Both the position numbers and the translations under genes were made by a program. Positions 26,287 through 34,919 of a stretch of 64,000 nucleotides of DNA are shown here, in pieces. The stretch is from Burkholderia ambifaria (lineage in GTDB: Bacteria > Pseudomonadota > Gammaproteobacteria > Burkholderiales > Burkholderiaceae), in assembly GCF_001443045.1 (NCBI RefSeq), contig NZ_LKPJ01000009.1, forward strand, positions 108,398-172,397. The letters run 5' to 3'. Numbering within the stretch: position 1 is the first letter of the stretch; each line of letters begins with the position of its first letter. The notes under the pieces were generated by a model that was not told the DNA's origin, made no database searches, and saw only the letters and a program-made list of their open reading frames with translations.

Positions 26287-26856
26287 ATGCAGCCATTCAA
26301 CACGCCGTGGAATTCGCTGGAAATCGTCAAGCTCGTGCTCGGCGTGCTGACGCCGTTGTCGGTCGCGTGTCTCGGCTGGCTCGTCGCGCGCCGGCTGAAG
26401 CGGCTCGAGCTCGTGCAGTGGACCAACCAGCGGCTGATCGAGAAGCGGCTCACGCTGTACGACACGGTCGCGCCGCAGCTCAATGCGCTGCTGTGCTTCT
26501 ACACGTGGATCGGCTACTGGAAGGACATCTCGCCGGACGACGTGATCCGCGCGAAGCGCGAGCTGGACCGCACGTTTCACATCTACCGCTACCTGTTCGA
26601 CGACGACGTGTACGACGCGTATCACACGTTCATCCACGCGCTGTTCGAGATGCATACGGGGCCGGGGCGCGACGCGCGGATCCGTTCGCTGATCCAGGCG
26701 CCGGACGGCGACCGCAGCGTGCACGGCACGTATGAATGGAAGGCGGCGTGGGCCGAGCGGTTCTCGACCGCGAACGTGACGGACAAGGCCGACGTGCTGC
26801 GGCACTACACGCGGCTGATGGAGCGGCTGCGCGTGGCGCTCGGCGCGAATCGCTGA
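26287..26856 (+). CDS. hypothetical single-span membrane protein
   Basis: A 189-residue protein with one N-terminal membrane helix (LVLGVLTPLSVACLGWLVA, residues 16-34) followed by a basic RRLKRLE stretch, so the rest is probably cytoplasmic. The body is alpha-helical with many aromatic residues (LCFYTWIGYWKDISPDDVIR, TFHIYRYLFDDDVYDAYHTF). A small conserved family in Burkholderia, as I recall, of unknown function. It stands alone between the Lrp gene and the convergent nasA. Confidence 0.75.
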   Translation: MQPFNTPWNSLEIVKLVLGVLTPLSVACLGWLVARRLKRLELVQWTNQRLIEKRLTLYDTVAPQLNALLCFYTWIGYWKDISPDDVIRAKRELDRTFHIYRYLFDDDVYDAYHTFIHALFEMHTGPGRDARIRSLIQAPDGDRSVHGTYEWKAAWAERFSTANVTDKADVLRHYTRLMERLRVALGANR

Positions 26857-26936
26857 CGATTGCGCACGCACATTGCGCGCCGGTACCGGAATTCGTGACC
26901 GGGCGGCGCGCATCGATCCTCTGTCGCGCGAGCCCG

Positions 26937-29774
26937 CTAAGACACGATCGCCTCGGCGCTCATTCGCCGCAACTCGGGTACGCACGAGCCGCACTGCGTG
27001 CCGCACTTGAGTTGCGCCTGCAAGCCCGCGAACCGCTCCGCAGGCGTCGCGGCCGCGGGGCATGCCGACAGCGCCGCACGAATCTCGCTCTCGCTGACGC
27101 CCAGGCAATTGCAAACCGCGCGGCCGCGTGCGGGTGCCGCCTGCAACGGCACGCGTCCTGCGAACAACAGCATCCGGCCGATCGCGCCGACGCTGGTACC
27201 GCTGTCGACATAGTCGCGCAGCACGGCCGCACTGTCCTCGGTTGCGCCCGCCGCGCCCGACACGGAGAACGCGGTCAGCACGCCGTCGACCACGCGCACG
27301 CGGCGGGCGGTGCCGCGCCGTGCGTCGCCGTAGCTCATCACGTCGATCGCATGTTCGGGCAAGCCGAGCAGCGCCTCGATCTCGCGGTGCAGTGCGACGG
27401 GCACCGGCTCGTATGCCGCCGCGCGCCATGCGAGCCCGCCACCGGCGTCGGTGCCGAACGGCACGCAACTCGCATACGGGAATCGCGCGAACAGCGCACG
27501 CACCTCGCGCTGCCGCGCCAGCAGTTCGTCTGCGGCCAAGCGCGCGGCGATCAGCCAGCGCCACGGCAGGTCGGCCTTCAGCAGCTTGATCGCGGCGTGC
27601 TTCAGTTCCGGCTGGCGCGAGTGCGGGTCCAGCGCGGCCGAGGTCACCGTATTGACGCCGGCGCCGATGCGATTGCCAGCCACGCCGGACACGAACTCGT
27701 CGCCCCAGTGCATCGGCGTGAACGCCTGGCCGGGCGCGATCGCGTCGTCGGCGCGCGCGGGCAGCAGCATGCTGCCGCGGCGCGACGTCAGGTGCACGAA
27801 GTCGTGCGGGCCGATGCCCAGGCGCGCACAGTCCGCGGCGTTCAGGTCGACGCTCGGCGCCGGGGCGTGCGAGAACAGCTTCGGCACGCTGCCCGTGCGG
27901 CTGCAGCCGTGCCATTGGTCGCGCAGCCGGCCGGTGGTCAGCGCGAAGCGGAAGCGCGAATCGACCGGTTCCGCAACCGGCTGGTACGGCGTCGCGATGA
28001 AGCGGGCGCGGCCGTCGGCGGTCGGAAACCGTCCGTCGGCATACAGCCGGGCGGCGCCGTGCGTGGCGCCCGGCGGAAAGGGCCATTGCTGCGGGCCGGT
28101 GGCTTCAAGCTGCGGCCACGACAGGCCGCCGATGTCGCAATCGCGCCCGGCCGTCGTCGCGCGATGCTCGTTCCATACCGCTTCCGTATCCGCATACGGA
28201 AACAGCGTGGCGCGGCCCGGCGCGAGCCGTGCCTCGAGCCGTTGGCCGACCTCCGCGGCGATCCGCCAGTCCGCGCGCGCGTCGCCGTACGGTTCGACGG
28301 CTGCCCGCACGCGCGAGATGCGCCGCTCCGAGTTGGTGACGGTGCCGTCCTTCTCGCCCCACGTCGCCGCGGGCAGCAGCACGTCGGCGTACGGCGCGGT
28401 GCCGGTATGCGCATACGCATCCTGCAGCACGACGAATTCCGCGCGGGCGAGCCCCGCGCGCACGGCCGCCTGGTTCGGCAGCGAGTGAGCCGGGTTCGTG
28501 CAGACGATCCATACGGCCTTGAGATCGCCTGCGGCGAGCCGGTCGAACATCTCGACCGCGGTCAGGCCGGGCTGCGCCGGCACGTCGTCGACGCCCCACA
28601 GCCGCGCGATTTCGGCACGATCGGCGGGGTTCGCGAGATCGCGATGCGCGGACGCGAGCGTCGCCATCCCGCCCACTTCGCGGCCGCCCATCGCGTTCGG
28701 CTGCCCGGTCAGCGAGAACGGCCCCGCGCCCGGCTTGCCGATCTGCCCGGTGGCCAGATGCAGGTTGATCAGCGCGACGTTCTTGTGCGAGCCGTCCGCC
28801 GACTGGTTCAGCCCCTGGCAGTACAGCGACAGCGACGGGCCGTCGGCGAACCAGCGCGCGGCTTTCACGATGTCGTCCGCGCGCAGCCCGCAGACCTGTG
28901 CCGCGACGGCCGGCGACCATTCGCGCACGCTGTCGCGTACCGCATCGAAGCCGTTCGTGTGCGCGTCGATGAATGCGCGGTCGAGCGAGCCGTCCCACAC
29001 CAGCACGTGCAGCATCGCATTGAACAGCGCGACGTCGGTGCCGGGCTGCAGCGCGAGGTGCAGCGTCGCGTCGCTTGCGGAATCGGTTCGGCGCGGATCG
29101 GCGACGATCACCTTCATCGCCGGATTGCGCTCGCGCGCGGCTTCGAGCCGGCGGTACAGGATCGGGTGCGCGAACGCCGGGTTCGCGCCGGCGATCAGCA
29201 CGGTGCCCGCGTGATCGAGATCGTCGTAGCTGCATGGCGGCGCGTCGGCACCGAGCGATTTCTTGTAGCCGACCACGGCCGAGCTCATGCACAGCCGCGA
29301 ATTCGAATCGATGTTGTTGGTGCCGATCAAGCCCTTCGCGAGCTTGTTGAAGACGTAGTAATCCTCGGTCAGCAGTTGGCCGGAAATGTAGAAGCCGACC
29401 GCATCGCGGCCGTGCTGCTCGACGATCCGCGCGAAGCGCGCGGCGACGTGATCGAGTGCGTCGTCCCACGACACGCGCGTGCGCGACGCGTCGCGCGCGT
29501 GCCGCAGTTCGGGATGCGTCGCACGGGTCTGCGCATAGCGTTCGGGCGCGGCGGTCAGGTGCAGCGTGCTGCCTTTCGAACACAGCCGGCCGAAATTCGC
29601 CGGATGGTCGGGGTCGCCACGCACGCCGACGATCTTGCGCCGTCCGTCGCCATCGCCGGTCGTCTGGATGATCACGCCGCAGCCGACGCCGCAGTAGCAG
29701 CAGGTCGAATGCGTTTCGCGCAGGTCGGCGTCTTGGTGAGCGTTGCGATCGAGTACTGCTGCCATTCCCGTCAT
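26937..29774 (-). CDS. nasA: assimilatory nitrate reductase catalytic subunit
   Basis: Cytoplasmic molybdenum enzyme of 945 residues that reduces nitrate to nitrite. Near the N-terminus lies the [4Fe-4S] motif TCCYCGVGCGVIIQ...LCSKG. The bis-MGD domains follow (YISGQLLTEDYYVFNKLAKG, NSRLCMSSAV, GANPAFAHPI, GQPNAMGGREVGGMATL), then the MGD C-terminal barrel. The last 70 residues carry a BFD-like [2Fe-2S] domain, CNCLGVSE ... CGTQCGSC, as in Klebsiella NasA, which receives electrons from a NADH-linked or ferredoxin partner. The start overlaps the nirD stop (ATGA at 29771-29774); an ATG nine bases inside is an alternative. Last gene of nirB-nirD-nasA. Confidence 0.95.
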   Translation of the reverse strand: MTGMAAVLDRNAHQDADLRETHSTCCYCGVGCGVIIQTTGDGDGRRKIVGVRGDPDHPANFGRLCSKGSTLHLTAAPERYAQTRATHPELRHARDASRTRVSWDDALDHVAARFARIVEQHGRDAVGFYISGQLLTEDYYVFNKLAKGLIGTNNIDSNSRLCMSSAVVGYKKSLGADAPPCSYDDLDHAGTVLIAGANPAFAHPILYRRLEAARERNPAMKVIVADPRRTDSASDATLHLALQPGTDVALFNAMLHVLVWDGSLDRAFIDAHTNGFDAVRDSVREWSPAVAAQVCGLRADDIVKAARWFADGPSLSLYCQGLNQSADGSHKNVALINLHLATGQIGKPGAGPFSLTGQPNAMGGREVGGMATLASAHRDLANPADRAEIARLWGVDDVPAQPGLTAVEMFDRLAAGDLKAVWIVCTNPAHSLPNQAAVRAGLARAEFVVLQDAYAHTGTAPYADVLLPAATWGEKDGTVTNSERRISRVRAAVEPYGDARADWRIAAEVGQRLEARLAPGRATLFPYADTEAVWNEHRATTAGRDCDIGGLSWPQLEATGPQQWPFPPGATHGAARLYADGRFPTADGRARFIATPYQPVAEPVDSRFRFALTTGRLRDQWHGCSRTGSVPKLFSHAPAPSVDLNAADCARLGIGPHDFVHLTSRRGSMLLPARADDAIAPGQAFTPMHWGDEFVSGVAGNRIGAGVNTVTSAALDPHSRQPELKHAAIKLLKADLPWRWLIAARLAADELLARQREVRALFARFPYASCVPFGTDAGGGLAWRAAAYEPVPVALHREIEALLGLPEHAIDVMSYGDARRGTARRVRVVDGVLTAFSVSGAAGATEDSAAVLRDYVDSGTSVGAIGRMLLFAGRVPLQAAPARGRAVCNCLGVSESEIRAALSACPAAATPAERFAGLQAQLKCGTQCGSCVPELRRMSAEAIVS

Positions 29775-30169
29775 GCAGCGTGCCCTGGTGCGACGCACGC
29801 GGGTGCGCCGGATGCGTCGTCGCCGATCGCGAGCGACGCGAGTTCGCTGCGCCGGAGCAGCACGGCGTCGCCGTCGCACGCGACGCTGAACACGGGCGTA
29901 CAGCCGTCGTCGGGCGGCAGCGCGCAGCCGTTGCCGAACGCGACGTTGAAGCCGTGCAGCGGGCACGTCACCTGTTCGCCGTGCACGATGCCCTGCGACA
30001 GCGGGCCGCCGCGATGCGGACAGCGGTCGAGCAGCGCGAACACGCGGTCGCCCGCGGTGCGAAACAGCGCGACGGGCGCGCCTTCGGGCCGCTTGACGAC
30101 GCGTGCGCCGAGCGGGGGAATGTCGTCGATCCGGCAGACCGCGATCCAGTCGGGTTCGAAAGTGGTCAT
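29771..30169 (-). CDS. nirD: nitrite reductase small subunit NirD
   Basis: A 132-residue Rieske-fold partner of NirB in reduction of nitrite to ammonium. It retains the complete Rieske ligand set CPHRGG...CPLHGF at about residues 50 and 70, whereas I recall the E. coli NirD fold lacking cluster ligands. The start at 30169 has AGGAAA. It follows nirB by 32 bases and overlaps the nasA start, so all three are one transcription unit. The C-terminal 20 residues are an Ala/Gly-rich tail. Confidence 0.92.
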   Translation of the reverse strand: MTTFEPDWIAVCRIDDIPPLGARVVKRPEGAPVALFRTAGDRVFALLDRCPHRGGPLSQGIVHGEQVTCPLHGFNVAFGNGCALPPDDGCTPVFSVACDGDAVLLRRSELASLAIGDDASGAPACVAPGHAA

Positions 30170-30201
30170 CTTGAGGTTTCCTGGCGGTGGCAGTGGCGGC
30201 G

Positions 30202-32652
30202 TCAGCGGCCGGCCGTTTCGACGGCGATCGGGATGAACTGGCGCAGGTCGACCTGTGCGTCGTCGGTGTCGTGCCACGGATCGGGCTCGTCCTTCAGCGC
30301 GAACTGCAGGCGTTCCCACAGCGCCGAGCGGTTGTCGGCATCGTCGAGCACGCGCGCTTTCACGTAGTCGAGCCCGACGCGTTCGAGATAGTGCACGGTG
30401 CGCTCCAGATACCAGCCTTCCTCGCGATAGAGCTGCAGGAACGCGCCAGCATGCTCGAGCACTTCCTCGTGCGTCTTCACCTTGCAGAAGAACTGCGCAA
30501 CCTCGGTCTTGATCCCGCCGTTGCCGCCGACGTAGATTTCCCAGCCGGAATCGACGCCGATCACGCCGACGTCCTTGATCCCCGATTCCGCGCAGTTGCG
30601 CGGGCAGCCCGACACAGCCAGCTTGACCTTGTGCGGCGCGTACATCCGCCACAGCGCGCGTTCGAGCTGCTGGCCCATCAGCGTCGAATCCTGCGTGCCG
30701 AAGCGGCACCATTCGGAGCCGACGCAGGTCTTCACGGTGCGCAGCGCCTTCGCATAAGCATGGCCGCTCGGCATCCCGAGGTCGTGCCATACGCCCGGCA
30801 GGTCCTCCTTCTTCACGCCGAGCAGGTCGATGCGCTGCCCGCCCGTGACCTTGACGGTCGGAATCGCATACTTGTCGACGACATCGGCGATGCGGCGCAG
30901 CTCGTCGGCGGTCGTCACGCCGCCCCACATGCGCGGCACGACCGAATAGGTGCCGTCCTTCTGGATGTTCGCGTGCGCGCGTTCGTTGATGAAGCGCGAT
31001 TGCGGATCGTCCTTCGCCTCGTGCGGCCAGGTGCTGATGCAGTAGTAGTTCAGTGCCGGGCGGCAGGTCGAGCAGCCGTTCGGCGTGCGCCATTCGAGGA
31101 AGTGCATCGCGGCCGGCACCGACAGCAGCTTGTGCTCGCGAATCGCCGAGCGCACTTCCGCATGCGTGCGGTCGGTGCAGCCGCAGACCGGCTTCGCCTT
31201 CGGCGACGCGGAATAGTCGCCGCCAAGCGTCGACATCAGGATCTGTTCGACGAGGCCCGTGCAGGAACCGCACGACGCGGATGCCTTCGTGTGCTTGCGC
31301 ACGTCTTCGAGCGTGAAGAGCCCCTTCTCCTTGATCGCGCCGACGATCGTGCCCTTGCAGACGCCGTTGCAGCCGCATACCTCGGCGGTGTCGGCCATTG
31401 CCGCCGCGTGCGTGACGCCGCTGTGCCCGGTGTCGCCGAGGCTCGTCTCGCCGAACATCAGCGTGTCGCGGATGTCCGCGATGTTGCGGCCCTCGCGCAG
31501 CAGCTTGAAATACCACGCGCCGTCGGCGGTGTCGCCGTACAGGCACGCGCCGACGATCCGGTCTTCCTTGACGACGATCTTCTTGTAGACACCCGCGAGC
31601 GGATCGGACAGCGTGATGTCTTCGGTGCCTTCGCCGCCGAGGAAGTCGCCCGCGGAATAGAGATCGATGCCGGTGACCTTCAGCTTCGTCGACGTGACCG
31701 AGCCGGCGTAGCGGCCGATGCCGAATTCCGCGAGATGGTTCGCCGCGACCTTGGCCTGCTCGAACAGCGGCGCGACGAGCCCGTACGCGATGCCGCGGTG
31801 GCTCGCGCATTCGCCGACCGCGTAGATGCGCGGGTCGTAGGTCTGCATCGTGTCGCTCACGACGACGCCGCGATTGCAGTAGAGCCCCGTGCTTTCCGCG
31901 AGTTCGGTGTTCGGCCGGATGCCGATCGCCATCACGACGAGATCGGCTTCGATCGAATCGCCGTCGGCGAAGCGGACCGCGCGCACCCGCTTGCCGTCCG
32001 GGCCGTCGGCCTCCAGCGCGGCAGTCTGCTTCGACATCAGGAATGCCAGGCCGCGCGCTTCCAGCGACTTGCGCAGCAATTCGCCCGCGGTCGCGTCGAG
32101 CTGCCGCTCGAGCAGCGTTGGCGCGAGGTGGACGACCGTCACGTCCATGCCGCGCAGCTTCAGGCCGTTCGCGGCCTCGAGGCCGAGCAGCCCGCCACCG
32201 ATCACGACCGCACGTCGATACTGCGACGATGCGTCGATCATCGCCTGCGTGTCGGCAATGTCGCGATAGCCGAGCACGCCGTCGAGCCCGATTCCGGGGA
32301 TCGGCAGCATGAATGGATTCGAGCCGGTCGCGAGCAGCAGGCGGTCGTACGGTGCCTCGGTGCCGTCGTTGGCCACCACGACCCGGCGCACGCGGTCGAT
32401 CTTCACGACCTTGCGGCCGGTCAGCAGCTTCACGCCGTGCTGTTCGTACCACGCGTAATCGTTCAGGACGATCTGTTCGAGCGTCTGCTCGCCGGCCAGC
32501 ACCGGCGACAGCAGGATCCGGTTGTAGTTCGGATGCGGCTCCGCGCCGAACACCGTGACGTCGTACAGATCCGGGGCCAGCTTGAACAGTTCTTCGAGCG
32601 TGCGTACGCCCGCCATCCCGTTGCCGACCATCACCAGCTTCATCTTCCGCAT
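30202..32652 (-). CDS. nirB: NADH-dependent nitrite reductase large subunit NirB
   Basis: An 816-residue cytoplasmic enzyme reducing nitrite to ammonium. Residues 1-290 form an FAD/NAD domain (VMVGNGMAGVRTLEELF, VIGGGLLGLEAANGL, VYAVGECASHRGIAYG). A BFD-like [2Fe-2S] region follows (CGCNGVCKG; CGSCTGLVEQ; CGCTDRTH). The C-terminal half is a sulphite/nitrite reductase repeat with siroheme-[4Fe-4S] ligands TCVGSEWC and SGCPRNC. AAGGAG lies eight bases before the ATG at 32652; MKLV nine bases later is a weaker start. The promoter has a textbook sigma-54 element (32710-32725) and NtrC-like upstream sites. First gene of nirB-nirD-nasA. Confidence 0.96.
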   Translation of the reverse strand: MRKMKLVMVGNGMAGVRTLEELFKLAPDLYDVTVFGAEPHPNYNRILLSPVLAGEQTLEQIVLNDYAWYEQHGVKLLTGRKVVKIDRVRRVVVANDGTEAPYDRLLLATGSNPFMLPIPGIGLDGVLGYRDIADTQAMIDASSQYRRAVVIGGGLLGLEAANGLKLRGMDVTVVHLAPTLLERQLDATAGELLRKSLEARGLAFLMSKQTAALEADGPDGKRVRAVRFADGDSIEADLVVMAIGIRPNTELAESTGLYCNRGVVVSDTMQTYDPRIYAVGECASHRGIAYGLVAPLFEQAKVAANHLAEFGIGRYAGSVTSTKLKVTGIDLYSAGDFLGGEGTEDITLSDPLAGVYKKIVVKEDRIVGACLYGDTADGAWYFKLLREGRNIADIRDTLMFGETSLGDTGHSGVTHAAAMADTAEVCGCNGVCKGTIVGAIKEKGLFTLEDVRKHTKASASCGSCTGLVEQILMSTLGGDYSASPKAKPVCGCTDRTHAEVRSAIREHKLLSVPAAMHFLEWRTPNGCSTCRPALNYYCISTWPHEAKDDPQSRFINERAHANIQKDGTYSVVPRMWGGVTTADELRRIADVVDKYAIPTVKVTGGQRIDLLGVKKEDLPGVWHDLGMPSGHAYAKALRTVKTCVGSEWCRFGTQDSTLMGQQLERALWRMYAPHKVKLAVSGCPRNCAESGIKDVGVIGVDSGWEIYVGGNGGIKTEVAQFFCKVKTHEEVLEHAGAFLQLYREEGWYLERTVHYLERVGLDYVKARVLDDADNRSALWERLQFALKDEPDPWHDTDDAQVDLRQFIPIAVETAGR

Positions 32653-32709
32653 TACGACGTCTCCTTGGCGTTCAGCGTGCAGGTCGCCCCGCTTGTCAAG
32701 GAGTCAAAA
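32653..32709 (-). promoter_or_regulatory. nirB leader
   Basis: The roughly 45-base untranslated leader between the predicted sigma-54 start site and the nirB ATG carries only the ribosome site AAGGAGACG. There is a short GC-rich self-complementary segment (GACAAGCGGGGCGACC) but no long leader hairpin, so an antitermination mechanism as in Klebsiella nas looks unlikely. Confidence 0.4.
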
Positions 32710-32725
32710 AGCAAACGGCGTGCCA
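32710..32725 (-). promoter_or_regulatory. sigma-54 promoter of nirB-nirD-nasA
   Basis: On the minus strand TGGCACGCCGTTTGCT fits the -24/-12 consensus TGGCACG-N4-TTGCW exactly, with GG and GC at correct spacing. It ends 58 bases before the nirB ATG, giving a transcript leader of about 45 bases. Confidence 0.85.
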
Positions 32726-32789
32726 ATGCGCCGGGCCGCGTCCCGGTGCAATGTGCGCCGATGGGCGCGCACCGCGTGCATGCGCGGTA

Positions 32790-32826
32790 CGGGCTACATT
32801 GGTGCATTGCAATGCAAGTCGGTGCA
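32790..32826 (-). promoter_or_regulatory. putative NtrC enhancer sites for nirB
   Basis: CGGGCTACATTGGTGCA (32790-32806) matches the glnA NtrC site consensus TGCACTATATTGGTGCA at 13 of 17 positions. A second half-site GGTGCA lies at 32821-32826, beside the palindrome TGCATTGCAATGCA (32803-32816). Their position 65-115 bases upstream of the sigma-54 element suits an enhancer. Left half-sites are weak, so binding is inferred. Confidence 0.5.
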
Positions 32827-32936
32827 CCGGAGCGGCAACGATCGATTCGTCAGTTGTTTGCCGTCACACGCGTGCAGGCGCATGCAGCACGACCGCCCGT
32901 TCGACATGTCGCCGGCGGCATGGGCCGCGCCGGTCA

Positions 32937-32960
32937 AGCGGGCCGATGTGGCGGCCCGCT
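32937..32960 (-). terminator. terminator after narK
   Basis: AGCGGGCCG (32937-32945) pairs perfectly with CGGCCCGCT (32952-32960), loop ATGTGG, eight bases past the narK stop. It separates narK from the nirB promoter region. The T-run is weak. Confidence 0.55.
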
Positions 32961-32967
32961 GGGGTGC

Positions 32968-34368
32968 TCACTCGGCAACATGCGTGATGCCGCTCGCCGG
33001 GATCGCCGGCAGGGCGGCCGCGCGTGCGTCGGCGGGCATGGCCCATTCGAGCCATTGCGCACGCAGCAGCACGAGTGCGCCGCATGCACCGGTGGCGAGG
33101 GCGCCGAACGTCATGAAGCCGAGCTGGTAGCTGCCGGTGCTTTCCTTCGCGATGCCCATCACGACGGGCAGATAGAAGCCGCCGATTCCGCCCGCGGCGC
33201 CGACGATGCCGGACAGCAGGCCCGTCTTGCCCTGCCAGCGGTGCGGCACGAGCTGGAAGGTCGCGCCGTTGCCGAGCCCGAAGGCGACGTACAGGCAGAT
33301 CAGCAATGCGATGCCGCCTGCGAGCGGCGGCATCCACGCGGCGAACGCGAAATCGGCGGCGGCGATTGCCGCGAGCAGCACGATCAGTGTGCGCACGCCC
33401 GTGACGCGGTCCGCGATGAAGCCGCCGAGCGGCCGCACGATCGCGCCGAGGAACGCGAGCAGCGACATGAACAGGCCGGCGTCGATTTTAGGCATCTGAT
33501 ACAGCGACGTCAGCAGCAGCGTCACGTATGACGACATGCCGACGAAGCCGCCGAACGTGATGCTGTAGATCAGCATGATGACCCACGTATCGCGCTCGGC
33601 GAGCACCGCGCGGTAGCGCGCGGGCAGGATCGCGATCGCGAGCAGCGCGCCCATCACCGGCAGCAGCAGCACGCCCGTCTTGCCGGCACCGAACAGCCCG
33701 CCGTGCACGGCCAGGACCAGCGCGACGAGGCCGGCGAGCGTGATCGCGAACGCACCGAGCGCACGCGGCACGCTGCCGGATTTTTCGCCGCGGTCGTCGG
33801 CCCACGCGGCGATCGCGAAGCCGGCAATCGCGAGCAGCGGCAGCGCGGCGGCGGTCGACAGCTTCCAGCCGACGGCGGCCGCGATATGCGGAAACATGAA
33901 GCCGTCGAGTACCGCGCCGATGTTGCCAGCCGCGGCAAGGCCGAGCACGAGGCCCTGCACTTTCGGCGGATAGCTGCTGCCCGCCATTGGCAGCGCAACC
34001 GCGAAACTTGCGCCGCCCATCCCGAGGAATACGCCGAGCACGAGCAGCAGCGCGTACGACGGCGTGCCGGGCACGCACGGCAGGACGATTGCCGGCAGTG
34101 CGGACAACACGATGCCCATCAGCGCGATCGTGCGTCCATTCGTGGATTGGTACAGGTTGCCGAGCGTCACGCGCAGGATCGCCGCGGCGAGCACCGGTAC
34201 CGCGACGAGAAAGCCTTGCTGCGCGGCGGACATCGCGATGTCCTTGCCGATGAACGGCGCGAGCGGGCCGTACAGCACCCAGACGGTGAAGCCGGTGTCG
34301 AAATACAGGAAGCACGCGAGCAGCGAGCGCCAGTTGCCGCTCTGCAAGGAGGTGCGCAAACGCGTCAT
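32968..34368 (-). CDS. narK: NarK/NasA-type nitrate/nitrite MFS transporter
   Basis: Inner-membrane nitrate/nitrite porter of 466 residues with about twelve membrane helices. Nitrate-porter signatures include FYFDTGFTVWVLYGPLAPF near the N-terminus, the nitrate signature region GMGGASFAVALPMAGSSYPP in helix 5, and GNGATFQLVPHRWQGKTGLL GIVGAAGGIGGFYLP in helix 11. The start at 34368 has AGAGGTC upstream. It lies directly ahead of nirB but is separated by a terminator and its own sigma-54-like promoter (34458-34473), so the transporter and enzymes are two transcription units under similar nitrogen control. Confidence 0.93.
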   Translation of the reverse strand: MTRLRTSLQSGNWRSLLACFLYFDTGFTVWVLYGPLAPFIGKDIAMSAAQQGFLVAVPVLAAAILRVTLGNLYQSTNGRTIALMGIVLSALPAIVLPCVPGTPSYALLLVLGVFLGMGGASFAVALPMAGSSYPPKVQGLVLGLAAAGNIGAVLDGFMFPHIAAAVGWKLSTAAALPLLAIAGFAIAAWADDRGEKSGSVPRALGAFAITLAGLVALVLAVHGGLFGAGKTGVLLLPVMGALLAIAILPARYRAVLAERDTWVIMLIYSITFGGFVGMSSYVTLLLTSLYQMPKIDAGLFMSLLAFLGAIVRPLGGFIADRVTGVRTLIVLLAAIAAADFAFAAWMPPLAGGIALLICLYVAFGLGNGATFQLVPHRWQGKTGLLSGIVGAAGGIGGFYLPVVMGIAKESTGSYQLGFMTFGALATGACGALVLLRAQWLEWAMPADARAAALPAIPASGITHVAE

Positions 34369-34457
34369 GGTGATGACCTCTGCGGATTGCCGGTCGGACA
34401 CCGGCTGGATCGGTCCGAACATCGCAAGACGCCGGCATGCGGCGTCAGGTCCTCGTT

Positions 34458-34473
34458 GGCAATATGCATGCCA
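34458..34473 (-). promoter_or_regulatory. sigma-54 promoter of narK
   Basis: Minus strand TGGCATGCATATTGCC matches TGGCAYG-N4-TTGC with the invariant GG and GC dinucleotides ten bases apart. It ends 90 bases before the narK ATG. Confidence 0.7.
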
Positions 34474-34562
34474 GCCGCGGCAGATGTCGATGGATGGGGC
34501 GCTCAGCCTTGTCGGTAGCGGGAGAGGGGGATCCACGGCGTTTGATGCGACGCGGGGGGAGC

Positions 34563-34579
34563 GGCACTGTCAGCGTGCG
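34563..34579. promoter_or_regulatory. putative NtrC site for narK
   Basis: GGCACTGTCAGCGTGCG has the half-sites GCAC and GTGC with the seven-base spacing of NtrC sites, about 90 bases upstream of the narK sigma-54 element. Central bases do not match, so this is tentative. Confidence 0.35.
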
Positions 34580-34919
34580 CTCGGGCGCAGTGGCGGTGCG
34601 GCCATGCACCGGGAAGATTCGGGGTACTACCGTTGATCGAGCGAGGTTGCCGGATGGGACACGCCGTACGGTGACGTGGGCGACCAGGTTCGAGAGCGAC
34701 GCGTGGCGGGTGGTGGGAGAGACGCGTGGCCGCGATACCGGGGGAGCGGGAGCCGCGAGGTTCGGAAGATGCGGAAATCGGCGGCGCCTACGATCGCCGG
34801 CGCGGCATGTTCAGGATTTTGAACAACAGTGGCGACTGCTGGCGGTTCAAACGATGAACGACTGAGGGTACGACGAATCAAGCGAACGAGATCACGAGTT
34901 TCTTGCTGCTTCGCGTCGG

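Larger units (their letters stand above)
34369..34919. other. narK upstream region
   Basis: A 550-base stretch without a credible gene. It holds the narK sigma-54-like element (34458-34473), a GCAC-N7-GTGC dyad at 34563-34579 and the palindrome GGTGCGGCCATGCACC at 34595-34610. The remainder up to the next gene (34620-34919) is G-rich and shows no conserved signal. Confidence 0.45.

Noticed and set aside
26736..33531. Two very long plus-strand ORFs over 1100 codons each
   Set aside because: Antisense shadows of nasA, nirB and narK caused by high GC. No motifs, Arg-rich composition.
34595..34610. GGTGCGGCCATGCACC as an NtrC site
   Set aside because: Half-sites face the opposite way from the NtrC consensus (GCAC-N7-GTGC). 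Kept only as a palindrome in the narK leader.
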